Shown here in pieces: positions 7,154 to 14,500 of a stretch of DNA of 35,543 bases. The stretch is from the NCBI GenBank assembly GCA_016803235.1, contig JADCLI010000051.1, positions 1 to 35,543 on the forward strand, given 5' to 3'. The notes under the pieces were generated by a model that saw only the letters and a program-made list of their open reading frames with translations, was not told where the DNA came from and ran no database searches. Source of the stretch: Pimelobacter simplex (GTDB lineage: Bacteria; Actinomycetota; Actinomycetes; Propionibacteriales; Nocardioidaceae). The position numbers and the translations under genes were made by a program. Positions within the stretch are counted from its first letter, which is position 1, and each line of letters opens with the position of its first letter.

Positions 7154-9307
7154 TCAGGCGTCCCCGCGGGCCTCCAGCGCGGCGGTGAGCAGAGCGACCA
7201 GGGCCTCGGTCTGCAGGTCGATGGCGCCGCCCTCGACCTCCTCGCCGGCACCGTCGAGGGCGCGGGCGGCGAGCCCGGCCTTCTTGTCGATCAGCTCGGC
7301 GATGCGGGTGTCGAGCGTCTGGGTCGCGATCACGCGCCACGCGGTGACCGGCTCGGCCTGGCCGATGCGGTGCACGCGGTCGATGGCCTGGGTCTGCTCG
7401 GCGTCGGTCCAGGAGAGCTCGGCGAGGACCAGGTTGGAGGCGACCTGCAGGTTGAGGCCGACCCCGGCGGCGGTGAGCGAGCAGACCGCGACCTGGACGT
7501 CGGGGTCGTTGACGAAGGCGTCGATCTCCTTCTGCCGGGTCGTCGAGGACTGGTCGCCGCGCACCGAGCTGTACTTGATGCCGCGCTCGGCGAACGTCCG
7601 CTCCGCGGTGTCCATCACGTCGATGTGCTTGGCGAAGAACACGACCTTGCCGACGTTGCGGGCCAGCTGGGCGGTGTAGTCGGCCGCGAGGCCGGCCTTG
7701 GCCTGGCCGATCCGGCGCATCATCGTGAAGACGTTCTCGCCGGTCTTGGTCGAGTTGTCCTCGCGCTCCCAGCCGGCGACCTGGCGGACCAGGCGGTGGT
7801 CGATGCCCTCGACCTCGGCGCCGGTACGGCGGGTGGCGATCGCGGCGTCGTACCGCTCCACCATCCGGCGGGCCAGCTCCTGCTCGGCCTTGCGGATGGA
7901 GCGGCCGGTCTCGCCCTCGAGCTCGACCGGGATGTCGGCGACGCGGCGGGCGGGGATGTCGGCGGCGACGTCGATCTTGCGGCGCCGGACGATGCCCTGC
8001 TCGATCACGGCGCGACGCGCCGCCGGGTAGAACGCGGGGTCGGCCGGGGTCAGCCCGGTCTCCTCCAGCGCCTCCATCAGGGGGCCCTGCGGCACGACGT
8101 TGTCGATCCAGCCGAGGAACTGCCAGATGGCGCGGAAGTCCTCGATGTCGTTGATCAGCGGGGTGCCGGTCAGCGCCATCATCAGCGGCCGTGCGATCCG
8201 CTGGCGGATCCGCGAGGCGATCTCCAGCACGTTCTGCGAGCGTTGCGAGGTCTTGTTCTTGATGTAGTGCGCCTCGTCGACGATCATCCCGCGGAAGCCG
8301 TGGGTGCCGAGCCAGCCGACGTGGCGGTCGAGGATCTCGTAGTTGACGACGAACACGTCGGCGAAGCCGTCGGCGTCGTCGCCGTCGCCGTGCAGCACGG
8401 TGGCGCGGCGATTGGGCGTCCAGATCTCGACCTCGCGCGCCCAGTTGGTCTTGACGACGTTGGGCACCACGGCCAGCAGCGGGAACGCACCGGCGGCCTC
8501 GGCCGCGAGGAGTGCCTGCGCGGTCTTGCCGAGGCCGGGCTCGTCGGCGAGCAGGTAGGTGCGGTGGCCCTCGGCCGCGGAGGCGATCAGCTGGGCCTGG
8601 TGGGCCATCAGCTCCCGCCCGACCGGCGCGTGCCGGCCGGTGAGCGCGGTCAGCTGGTCCGCGTCGGGCAGCGGCATGCACGCCGGCGCGTCGGGCGCGG
8701 CTCGCTCGAACGAGCGGAACAGCGGCTCGAGGAGCTCCCAGCCCGCGAGCCGGCGCGGCGGGACCTTGACCCGGGCGTGCGCGCAGTCGGGCGCGAGGAA
8801 GGGGTGCGAGAGCTGGTAGGCCTGCACCGAGAGCGGGGTGACCCGCTTCTCGGCGAGCGCGGCCAGCTCGGGGTCCACGGCCACCGGCACCGGCTCGGGC
8901 TCGGGCTCGTCGACGCCGGCCTTGCGCAGCAGCTCGCGGCGCATCGCCTTGGCCGACTCGGACACCTCGGCGTTCTCGTCGAGCAGCGTGAAGAGCGTGC
9001 TGTCGCGGGCCGCGGTCTGCGCCAGGATCGTCGCGATGCCGTCGAGCCGCTTGAGCTCCTCGCCCCGGCGGCTGTCGGAGAGACCGGTGTCGTTCTTGAC
9101 CCGGGCCCGCTCCTCGCGCGCCAGCAACGCCACGACCTGGAACTTCGCGCGCACCTCCGGCATCGCCGAGCGCCGTGCGACCGCCGCCTCGACCTCGCGC
9201 ACCGCGCGGGCGAGCTGCGGGATGATGCCCTCTTCGTTGCGGCGCGTCCGCGCCGACTGCGAGTTGCGACGCTGCTGCGTCGCTCCCCGCTGGCCTCCTC
9301 GAGCCAC
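7154..9307 (-). CDS. SNF2-family DEAD/DEAH-box helicase
   Basis: A 717-residue superfamily 2 ATPase of the Swi2/Snf2 type, expected to translocate on duplex DNA. The first 220 residues are charged and helical and I do not recognise them. The ATPase core follows: DEPGLGKT Walker A at 255-262, DEAH at 344-347, LTGTP motif III at 379-383, and in the C-terminal lobe TAAGVGLNLQ and QAIDRVHRIGQ (motifs V/VI). The single-lobe pair without extra domains resembles SMARCAL1-like bacterial members. GTG at 9305-9307 is chosen because GGAAGGA lies 6 nt upstream. No restriction, methylase or nuclease partner is adjacent; a repair or fork-remodelling role is the cautious guess. Confidence 0.9.
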   Translation of the reverse strand: MARGGQRGATQQRRNSQSARTRRNEEGIIPQLARAVREVEAAVARRSAMPEVRAKFQVVALLAREERARVKNDTGLSDSRRGEELKRLDGIATILAQTAARDSTLFTLLDENAEVSESAKAMRRELLRKAGVDEPEPEPVPVAVDPELAALAEKRVTPLSVQAYQLSHPFLAPDCAHARVKVPPRRLAGWELLEPLFRSFERAAPDAPACMPLPDADQLTALTGRHAPVGRELMAHQAQLIASAAEGHRTYLLADEPGLGKTAQALLAAEAAGAFPLLAVVPNVVKTNWAREVEIWTPNRRATVLHGDGDDADGFADVFVVNYEILDRHVGWLGTHGFRGMIVDEAHYIKNKTSQRSQNVLEIASRIRQRIARPLMMALTGTPLINDIEDFRAIWQFLGWIDNVVPQGPLMEALEETGLTPADPAFYPAARRAVIEQGIVRRRKIDVAADIPARRVADIPVELEGETGRSIRKAEQELARRMVERYDAAIATRRTGAEVEGIDHRLVRQVAGWEREDNSTKTGENVFTMMRRIGQAKAGLAADYTAQLARNVGKVVFFAKHIDVMDTAERTFAERGIKYSSVRGDQSSTTRQKEIDAFVNDPDVQVAVCSLTAAGVGLNLQVASNLVLAELSWTDAEQTQAIDRVHRIGQAEPVTAWRVIATQTLDTRIAELIDKKAGLAARALDGAGEEVEGGAIDLQTEALVALLTAALEARGDA

Positions 9308-9485
9308 AGGTGTCCTTCCCAGCGGCCGCCGACACACGACGACCAAGGTTCTTCAGCAGGATCCGCCGGCGGCTCGCGCTGCTGCGGGAGGGCACCGATC
9401 GGGCGTACGTCACCGGGTTCCCGTCGAGGACGGCGTCCGGTGGTGGGCTCAGCGTACCCCACCACCGATCAGCCCGTGGGCGGCG

Positions 9486-9578
9486 TCAGCCGGCCGGTCG
9501 CTCGAGGAGACCGGCGAAGGCGGCCACCTCGGCCCGCGGGCGGGCGATCACCCGCTCGACGGTGACGTCGACGACCAT
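9486..9578 (-). pseudogene. Truncated SRPBCC gene fragment or 30-residue micro-ORF
   Basis: An ATG at 9576-9578 with AGGGGGAGA directly upstream opens a 30-codon frame ending in TGA. The first 22 residues (VDVTVERVIARPRAEVAAFA and neighbours) read like the N-terminal strand and first helix of SRPBCC/polyketide-cyclase proteins. The frame then stops and no further homology is visible downstream. It starts 18 nt after the stop of another SRPBCC gene, so it could be the remnant of a tandem paralogue, or a retained microprotein. The rest of the 9308-9596 gap holds no other gene that I can support. Confidence 0.55.
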
Positions 9579-9596
9579 GTCTCCCCCTGTCCGTCC

Positions 9597-10574
9597 TCAG
9601 ACCAGGGCGAGCGGCGTCCGCCCGGAGTACGCCGCCAGCCGGGTCAGCGCGTCGGCGTCGACCGGGGCGGCGACCTCGTCGCCGAACGCCCGGCCCCGGC
9701 CGCCGGGGACGAGCTTCTCCGCCAGGCCGCTCACGTAGGCGACGAGCTCGTCGCTGACGGTGATCAGGGCGCCGGTGGCCTGGGCGTAGTCCCAGGCGTG
9801 AAGCAGCAGCTCGACCGGGACGATGCCGGCGAGGACGGGGGCGGGGGCCTCGCCGAACGGGCTGCGCGCCATCCCCTCGAGGCCGCGGCGGCGCCAGGCC
9901 TCGATGACGTCGGCAGCGAGGAGCGCGACGGTGTCCTCGAGGTCGACGCCGTCGCGGCGGACCAGCTCGGCCTCGGCCATGGCGCCGAAGGAGACGAGGG
10001 AGTCGAGCAGGTGCTCGGTGAGCTCGTCGACGGTGAACTCGCTGCACGGAGTGGGCAGCGGACCCGCCTCGGGGCCGACCTGGCGCAGCACGTGCTGCAG
10101 CACGGCGAGCGCCGCCTCCCCCGCGACGATCTCGTCGATCGGGTCGGGCGCGGCGGCCCACTCGTCGGGGCCGGCGTCGCCCGTGGCACCGGCGACCTCG
10201 AGACGCTCGAGGAAGTGGTTCCAGCCCTCGGCGTGGCTCGCCTCCTGCTCGGGCGTGAGGCCCTCGTGGACCAGGGTGACGCTCGAGCCGCCGTCGACGG
10301 GCTCGACCGTGATGGTCACCGTGCCGAGCGCGCCGTCGTCACCGGGCATGTGGTCCCAGCCCCAGTCGAGGACCAGCCGGCGGCCCGGATCCAGCTCGGC
10401 GACCCGGCCGGCGGCGACGTTGCCGGGGGTGACGGTCCAGCGCCAGTCGCCACCCGCGCGCAGGTCGAGGCGGGCGGTCACGCCCATCCAGCGGCGCAGC
10501 CGCTCGGGCCGGGTGACCAGCTCGAAGGCGTCCTCGGGGGCGACGGGCAGGGTGACGGTCTTGGCGTAGGTCAT
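9597..10574 (-). CDS. Fused SRPBCC (AHSA1-like) + TIGR03086-type metal-binding protein
   Basis: A 325-residue two-domain protein. Residues 1-130 are an AHSA1/START-like ligand-binding fold (PVAPEDAFELVTRPERLRRWM start, HEGLTPEQEASHAEGWNHFLERL end). Residues about 148-325 are a DinB-like four-helix bundle of the TIGR03086/mycothiol-dependent type, with TPCSEFTVDELTEHLLD and ELLLHAWDYAQATG; H188, H259 and D262 are candidate metal ligands. These are usually separate genes. The ATG overlaps the ArsR stop by four bases (ATGA), so both are made from one message and ArsR probably controls it. Substrate unknown; a mycothiol-linked isomerase or transferase activity is possible but not shown. Confidence 0.85.
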   Translation of the reverse strand: MTYAKTVTLPVAPEDAFELVTRPERLRRWMGVTARLDLRAGGDWRWTVTPGNVAAGRVAELDPGRRLVLDWGWDHMPGDDGALGTVTITVEPVDGGSSVTLVHEGLTPEQEASHAEGWNHFLERLEVAGATGDAGPDEWAAAPDPIDEIVAGEAALAVLQHVLRQVGPEAGPLPTPCSEFTVDELTEHLLDSLVSFGAMAEAELVRRDGVDLEDTVALLAADVIEAWRRRGLEGMARSPFGEAPAPVLAGIVPVELLLHAWDYAQATGALITVSDELVAYVSGLAEKLVPGGRGRAFGDEVAAPVDADALTRLAAYSGRTPLALV

Positions 10575-10930
10575 GGCTTCTCCTCGGTCGGTCGGGCGGT
10601 GCGGTCGGTGCGGTCGGCGCGGTCGGTGCGCCGGGCGGCGAGCTCGTGGGCGTCGGCGACGAGCAGGTCGAGCTCCGCGGTCCAGAACCGGTCGATCTCG
10701 GCCTGCAGGCGACGCAGGCCGGCGGGGACCACGCGGTAGATCCGCTGGCGGCCGGACTTCTCGGCCTCGACCAGGCCCGCGTCGACCAGGACCAGCAGGT
10801 GCTGGCTGATCGCGGACCGGGTCACCGGGAACTCACCGGCGAGCTCGGTGACGCTCGTCGGACCGGCCGCGAGCAGCTGGAGCAGACGGCGCCGGGTGGG
10901 CTCCGCTGCTGCGCTGAACGGGTCGGCCAC
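10571..10930 (-). CDS. ArsR-family transcriptional regulator
   Basis: A 119-residue winged-helix repressor. DPFSAAAEPTRRRLLQLLAAGPTSVTELAGEFPVTRSAISQHLLVLVDAGLVEAEKSGRQRIYRV covers the HTH and wing. No cysteine pair for metal binding is present, matching the non-metal subgroup commonly paired with AHSA1/SRPBCC genes. I chose the GTG at 10928-10930: a TTGACT-N17-TAACGT promoter ends 7 nt upstream, so the message is predicted to begin at this codon. Earlier in-frame starts would lie inside the promoter. The C-terminal tail is a low-complexity run of Asp-Arg-Thr units encoded by a 9-nt repeat. It overlaps the fused SRPBCC gene by four bases. Confidence 0.88.
   Translation of the reverse strand: MADPFSAAAEPTRRRLLQLLAAGPTSVTELAGEFPVTRSAISQHLLVLVDAGLVEAEKSGRQRIYRVVPAGLRRLQAEIDRFWTAELDLLVADAHELAARRTDRADRTDRTARPTEEKP
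10578..10633. repeat. Short tandem repeat in the ArsR 3' end
   Basis: Imperfect tandem copies of GGTCGGTGC/GGTCGGCGC run through the last codons of the ArsR gene. They encode a repeated Asp-Arg-Thr/Ala tail on the minus strand. The reading frame is kept because the unit is 9 nt. Possibly variable in copy number between strains. Confidence 0.6.
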
Positions 10931-10937
10931 CTGGGAT

Positions 10938-10966
10938 ACGTTAGACACTGCTAACGCGTTAGTCAA
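10938..10966 (-). promoter_or_regulatory. arsR promoter with nested palindromic operator
   Basis: Minus strand: -35 TTGACT (10961-10966), 17-nt spacer, -10 TAACGT (10938-10943), 7 nt before the GTG. Inside it lies the perfect 12-bp palindrome CTAACGCGTTAG (10951-10962). A second dyad, CGTTAG (10939-10944) with CTAACG (10951-10956), shares its arm and covers the -10. This is a strong autoregulation signature. Confidence 0.75.
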
Positions 10967-11086
10967 CACTCACGCATCTTCCGGACTCACAGCGGACTCC
11001 CAGCACCGCCGCAGCCCTCCCCCAGCCCCGGCCGGGAGCCTCGAACCAGGCCCGTGACCCGCGCGGGCCAGACGAGAGGAGCACCG

Positions 11087-11644
11087 ATGAGCACGTACCG
11101 CATGCGTGCGGCCGCCCTGCTGGCCGCCGGCGCCGTGGCCGGTGGCGTCACCGCCACGACCCTGGCCGCCAGCGCCGACGACACGACCAGCACCCCGAGC
11201 GCGACCAGCACCGACCCGGGCCGGGACGGGCGCCCCGGACCGGGCGGACCCGGCGGCCGCGGCCTCGACGCCGCAGCACTGGCCGAGGCCCTCGGCGTCA
11301 GCGAGGACGAGCTGAGTGCGGCGCTCGACGCGGTCCGCGACCAGCTGAGGCCCGACGGCGCCGAGCGGCCGGCCGAGGGCGAGGAGCCGACGCCCCCGAC
11401 CGGCGCCGAGCGGGCCGAGCGGGAGGCCGCGCTCGCGACGGCGCTCGCCACGGAGCTCGGGATCGACGAGGCGAAGGTGAGCGCCGCCCTCGACGAGGTC
11501 CGGGCCGCGCACGACGCCGAACGCCGCCAGGCGCTGTCCGAACGCCTCGACGAGGCGGTGGCGGACGGCGACCTGACGGCCGGCGACAAGGCGTCGGTGC
11601 TCAAGGCGTACGACGCCGGGTTGCTCGGCGGCGGCCCCCACTGA
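11087..11644 (+). CDS. Small secreted helical protein of unknown function
   Basis: A 185-residue protein with a signal peptide: MSTYRMR, a hydrophobic run to about residue 28 and a likely ASA|DD signal-peptidase site after residue 30. A Ser/Thr and Gly/Pro-rich linker (31-60) follows. Two similar helical units come next, LAEALGVSEDELSAALDAV (65-83) and LATELGIDEAKVSAALDEV (120-138), then a third, looser one near 150-180 (LDEAVADGDLTAGDKASVL). I do not recognise a named family; such repeats occur in actinobacterial exported proteins. ATG at 11087 is chosen for GAGAGGAG upstream; a GTG at 11054 would bury the signal peptide. Single gene, ending in a strong hairpin. Confidence 0.8.
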   Translation: MSTYRMRAAALLAAGAVAGGVTATTLAASADDTTSTPSATSTDPGRDGRPGPGGPGGRGLDAAALAEALGVSEDELSAALDAVRDQLRPDGAERPAEGEEPTPPTGAERAEREAALATALATELGIDEAKVSAALDEVRAAHDAERRQALSERLDEAVADGDLTAGDKASVLKAYDAGLLGGGPH

Positions 11645-11656
11645 CCGCCGCCGAGC
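11623..11656. terminator. Bidirectional hairpin terminator between convergent genes
   Basis: GCTCGGCGGCGG (11623-11634) pairs perfectly with CCGCCGCCGAGC (11645-11656) over a 10-nt loop. It spans the stop of the secreted-protein gene and ends just before the convergent acyl-CoA dehydrogenase stop at 11663. There is no T-run, but the position is typical of a shared terminator. Confidence 0.7.
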
Positions 11657-11662
11657 GGGGCC

Positions 11663-12817
11663 CTACTCCGCGATGGGCAGCGGCTCGCCGAGCGCGTCGG
11701 CGCCGAGGTGCACCAGGGTCTGCTCGGGCGTGAACGGGTGGAACTTCGCGGCCCGGATGTCGCGGTAGGCCCGCTCGATCACCGAGCCGCGGAAGAAGGC
11801 CGGCCCCCCGGCGACCTCCATCGCGAGGTCGCACACCTCGACGCCGGCCCGGGCGACCTCCGCCTTGGCGTTCATCACCGCCAGCACGGTCGCCCGGGAC
11901 GGCGTGGGGTCGTCGCCGACGAGGGCGAGGGCACCGTCGAGGGCCCACCCCGCGACCTGGAGCCGCGCCCGCATCACGCCGACCTGCCGCTGGACGGCCA
12001 CGTCCTCGGCGCGGCGGGCGGCCGCGGCCACCGCAGCGTCGTACGCCGCCTCCGCGATGCCGAGGTAGGCGCCGCAGATGATCGGGAACGCGATGCTCGA
12101 GATGACCTGCAGCGGCGGGTCGACCACGCCCCACGGGCGGTTGGCGAGGACCTTGTCGTCGGGGACGAAGACGTCGACGAGGTCGATGTCGTCGCTGGCG
12201 GTGCCGCGCATGCCCATGGTGTTCCAGTTGTCGGCGACGGTGACGCCCTCGGACGCGACCGGGACGGCGAGGTTGAGGACCCGCCGGCCCTGCTCGGGGT
12301 CGTCGAAGCAGGCCATCGTGGAGATGACGGTGCCGTGCCGGGACTGGCTGGCGAAGCGCTTGCGGCCGGTGACCCGGTAGCCGCCGTCGACCCTGACGGC
12401 CTCGCCCTGGGGCTGGATGTAGTCGCCGCCGCCGGTCGAGACGAGCAGGATCTGCTCCTCGGCGACCCGGCGCAGGGTGGCCTCGGCGCCGGGCAGGCCG
12501 CGGCGGTACCGCCAGGCGGTGAAGGCGACGACGTGCTGGTGCATCGCACTGGCGAGGGCGGTCGCACCGCAGTGGTGGCCGAGCTCGCGCTGCAGGGCGA
12601 CGAGCTCGCGGACGGTGGCGCCGTCGCCGCCGAGCTCGACGGGCACGGCGGCGCGGAGCAGGCCCGCGGCACGCAGCTCGTCGTACGCCTCGGAGACGAA
12701 GCTGGCATCCGCGTCGTGACGGGCGGCGTGGGCTGCGATGCGGGGCCCGAGCCGGGCGGCACGCTCGGCGGGGGTGGAGGTGGTCGGAGTGGCGCTGGGC
12801 TGGAGTGTGCTGGTCAT
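11663..12817 (-). CDS. Acyl-CoA dehydrogenase-fold flavoprotein (atypical)
   Basis: A 384-residue protein with the full ACAD fold: N-terminal helices, the middle beta domain (WNTMGMRGTASDDIDLVDVFVP) and C-terminal helical bundle. In place of the usual catalytic Glu near YEGTSEIQ, the C-terminus reads YRDIRAAKFHPFTPEQTLVHLG, the style of the flavin-dependent monooxygenase-like and other non-canonical members (HsaA/DszC-like group). So it may be an FMN/FAD monooxygenase or a specialised dehydrogenase and not a beta-oxidation enzyme. No CoA substrate can be assigned. It is divergent from the HxlR regulator, which is its most likely controller. Confidence 0.85.
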   Translation of the reverse strand: MTSTLQPSATPTTSTPAERAARLGPRIAAHAARHDADASFVSEAYDELRAAGLLRAAVPVELGGDGATVRELVALQRELGHHCGATALASAMHQHVVAFTAWRYRRGLPGAEATLRRVAEEQILLVSTGGGDYIQPQGEAVRVDGGYRVTGRKRFASQSRHGTVISTMACFDDPEQGRRVLNLAVPVASEGVTVADNWNTMGMRGTASDDIDLVDVFVPDDKVLANRPWGVVDPPLQVISSIAFPIICGAYLGIAEAAYDAAVAAAARRAEDVAVQRQVGVMRARLQVAGWALDGALALVGDDPTPSRATVLAVMNAKAEVARAGVEVCDLAMEVAGGPAFFRGSVIERAYRDIRAAKFHPFTPEQTLVHLGADALGEPLPIAE

Positions 12818-12862
12818 GGATCCACTGTCGGGCCGCCCCCGCGGCGCCTCCAGTCCACAAAA

Positions 12863-12892
12863 ATGACCCCACTGGTCCAGGTTCAGTACTAC
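12863..12892 (+). promoter_or_regulatory. Weak predicted promoter of the HxlR gene
   Basis: ATGACC (12863-12868), 18-nt spacer, TACTAC (12887-12892). It lies in the 107-bp gap divergent from the acyl-CoA dehydrogenase gene. Both hexamers are imperfect, so this is tentative. Confidence 0.35.
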
Positions 12893-12893
12893 C

Positions 12894-12913
12894 CCTCCCG
12901 GCCGCCCGGGAGG
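12894..12913 (+). repeat. Perfect 8-bp inverted repeat containing the HxlR ribosome-binding site
   Basis: CCTCCCGG (12894-12901) pairs with CCGGGAGG (12906-12913) over a 4-nt loop. GGGAGG in the right arm is the only SD-like sequence for the ATG at 12925 (11 nt away). It could be an operator or, if transcribed whole, an SD-sequestering hairpin. Confidence 0.5.
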
Positions 12914-12924
12914 ACCATGGGCAG

Positions 12925-13623
12925 ATGCCCGACTACGGCAACTACTGCCCCGTATCGATGGCCGCCGAGGTGGTCGCGGACCGCTGGACGCCGCTCATCA
13001 TCCGCGAGCTGGTGCTCGGCAACACCCGCTTCAACGACATCGCCCGAGCCTTGCCCGGCATCTCGCGCTCGCTGCTCGTGCAGCGCCTGCGCCACCTCGA
13101 GCGCCGCGGCGTCCTCGAGACCTGGCCGGCGCCGACCGGCCGCGGCAACGAGTACCACCTCACGCCGGCCGGACGCGACCTCGAGCGGGTGATCGATAGC
13201 CTCGGGCGCTGGGCGATCGAGTGGCTCTTCGAGGAGCTGCGCCCGCACGACGTCGCCCCGACGACCCTGATGTGGTGGATGCACCGTCGCGTCGACCTGG
13301 CCCGGCTGCCCCCGGGCCGCACGGTCGTGGAGTTCCGCCACACCGCCCCCGACGCGGTCACCATCTGGCTGGTCATGGAGCGAACCGAGGTGTCGGTGTG
13401 CCTGCAGCCCCCCGGCTTCACGGTCGACGTCGAGGTCACCGCGACCACGCCCGCACTGGCCGACGTCTTCCAGGGCTACTGCTCGTGGCACGAGGCGGTC
13501 GAGGCCGGACGGCTCGAGGTCGTCGGGCTTCCCCGCCTCGTCGAGGGCATGCCGCAGTGGTTCCTGTGGAGCCCGTGGGCGGAGGTGACCCGGGAACGGG
13601 CGGATCGCGCGCTCGCCAACTAG
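12925..13623 (+). CDS. HxlR-family winged-helix regulator with C-terminal SCP2-like domain
   Basis: A 232-residue regulator. Residues about 4-95 are an HxlR HTH: YCPVSMAAEVVADRWTPLIIRELVLGNTRFNDIARALPGISRSLLVQRLRHLERRGV, with the wing TGRGNEYHLT. Residues about 105-220 form an extra domain (WWMHRRVDLARLPPGRTVVEFRH ... VCLQPPGFTVDVEVTATT) resembling the SCP2-like sterol/lipid-binding fold found on some actinobacterial HxlR proteins, suggesting that it senses a lipid-like ligand. The ATG at 12925 starts at the usual family position; an ATG at 12917 is out of frame. The TAG stop lies inside a KstR-like palindrome. It is divergent from the acyl-CoA dehydrogenase and upstream of the SDR. Confidence 0.87.
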   Translation: MPDYGNYCPVSMAAEVVADRWTPLIIRELVLGNTRFNDIARALPGISRSLLVQRLRHLERRGVLETWPAPTGRGNEYHLTPAGRDLERVIDSLGRWAIEWLFEELRPHDVAPTTLMWWMHRRVDLARLPPGRTVVEFRHTAPDAVTIWLVMERTEVSVCLQPPGFTVDVEVTATTPALADVFQGYCSWHEAVEAGRLEVVGLPRLVEGMPQWFLWSPWAEVTRERADRALAN

Positions 13624-13638
13624 AACCTGTTCTAGAGT
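13620..13638 (+). promoter_or_regulatory. KstR-like palindromic operator overlapping the SDR promoter
   Basis: CTAGAAC-CT-GTTCTAG (13620-13635) contains TAGAACCTGTTCTA, which fits the mycobacterial KstR motif TNNAACNNGTTNNA exactly. Its right end runs into a -10 hexamer TAGAGT (13633-13638), 7 nt before the GTG of the SDR gene. Repressor binding would block initiation. The left arm overlaps the HxlR stop codon. KstR itself is not in the window. Confidence 0.72.
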
Positions 13639-13645
13639 CGGCTGC

Positions 13646-14500
13646 GTGGGTACCTACGCAGTCACCGGATCCGCCTCCGGCATGGGCGCCGCCGTCGTCG
13701 CACGCCTGGTCGCCGACGGCCACACCGTCATCGGCGTCGACCTCAAGGAGGCCGACGTCGTCGCCGACCTCTCGACCGCCGACGGGCGCCGGACGGCGGC
13801 CGCCGACGTGCTCGAGCGCGCGGGCGGCGTCCTCGACGGCGCGGTCCTGGCCGCCGGACTCGGCCCGGCGCCCGGCCGGGACCGCGCCCGGCTGATCGCG
13901 GAGGTCAACTACCTCGGCGTGGTCGAGCTGCTCGACGCGTGGCGGCTGGCGCTGGCCGCCGCCGAGCGCGCCAAGGTCGTGGTGTTCTCGAGCAACTCGA
14001 CCACGACGATGCCGATGGTGCCGCGCCGCGCGGTGCGCGCCCTGCTGGACCGCGACGTCACGAAGGCGCTCGGCACGCTGCGGCGGTTCGGGAGGATGGC
14101 GCCGTCCTTCGCGTACGGCGCCAGCAAGATCGCCGTCAGCCAGTGGGTGCGGCGCGAGGCGGTCACTGCCGCGTGGGCCGGCGCCGGCATCCGGCTCAAC
14201 GCGATCGCTCCGGGCGCGATCTTGACCCCGCTGCTCGAGCAGCAGCTCGCGACGCCGGCGGAGGCGAAGCGGATCAAGGCCTTCCCGGTGCCGGTCGGCG
14301 GCTTCGGCGACCCCGGGCAGCTGGCCGCGTGGGTGGTGTTCATGCTCTCCGACGCCGCGGACTTCCTGTGCGGCAGCGTGGTCTTCGTCGACGGCGGCTC
14401 GGACGCCTGGTTCCGGGCCGACGACTGGCCGCGCGCGGTCCCGGCACTGCGGCTGCGCAGCTACCTCAGCCGGATGAAGGAGTTCCGAGCGCAGCGCTGA
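13646..14500 (+). CDS. SDR oxidoreductase, 3-alpha-hydroxysteroid dehydrogenase/carbonyl reductase-like
   Basis: A 284-residue classical SDR. GSASGMG (8-14) is the cofactor loop, N88 the structural Asn, S115/S116 the catalytic serine region and Y157-x3-K161 the catalytic pair. D32 after the second strand points to NAD(H). The block VIGVDLKEADVVADLSTADGRR resembles the Comamonas HsdA subgroup (VGIDIRDAEVIADLSTAEGR), as does LNAIAPGAILTPLLEQQL. The likely reaction is interconversion of a 3-hydroxyl and ketone on a steroid or similar alcohol, but the subgroup also contains coniferyl-alcohol-type enzymes. The start is GTG at 13646 with a -10 hexamer 7 nt upstream. The last 35 nt overlap the convergent LysR gene. 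Confidence 0.85.
   Translation: MGTYAVTGSASGMGAAVVARLVADGHTVIGVDLKEADVVADLSTADGRRTAAADVLERAGGVLDGAVLAAGLGPAPGRDRARLIAEVNYLGVVELLDAWRLALAAAERAKVVVFSSNSTTTMPMVPRRAVRALLDRDVTKALGTLRRFGRMAPSFAYGASKIAVSQWVRREAVTAAWAGAGIRLNAIAPGAILTPLLEQQLATPAEAKRIKAFPVPVGGFGDPGQLAAWVVFMLSDAADFLCGSVVFVDGGSDAWFRADDWPRAVPALRLRSYLSRMKEFRAQR

Noticed and set aside
7154..9307. SNF2 helicase as part of a phage-defence island
   Set aside because: No nuclease, methylase, PLD or other known defence partner is adjacent; neighbours are a sigma operon and an ArsR unit.
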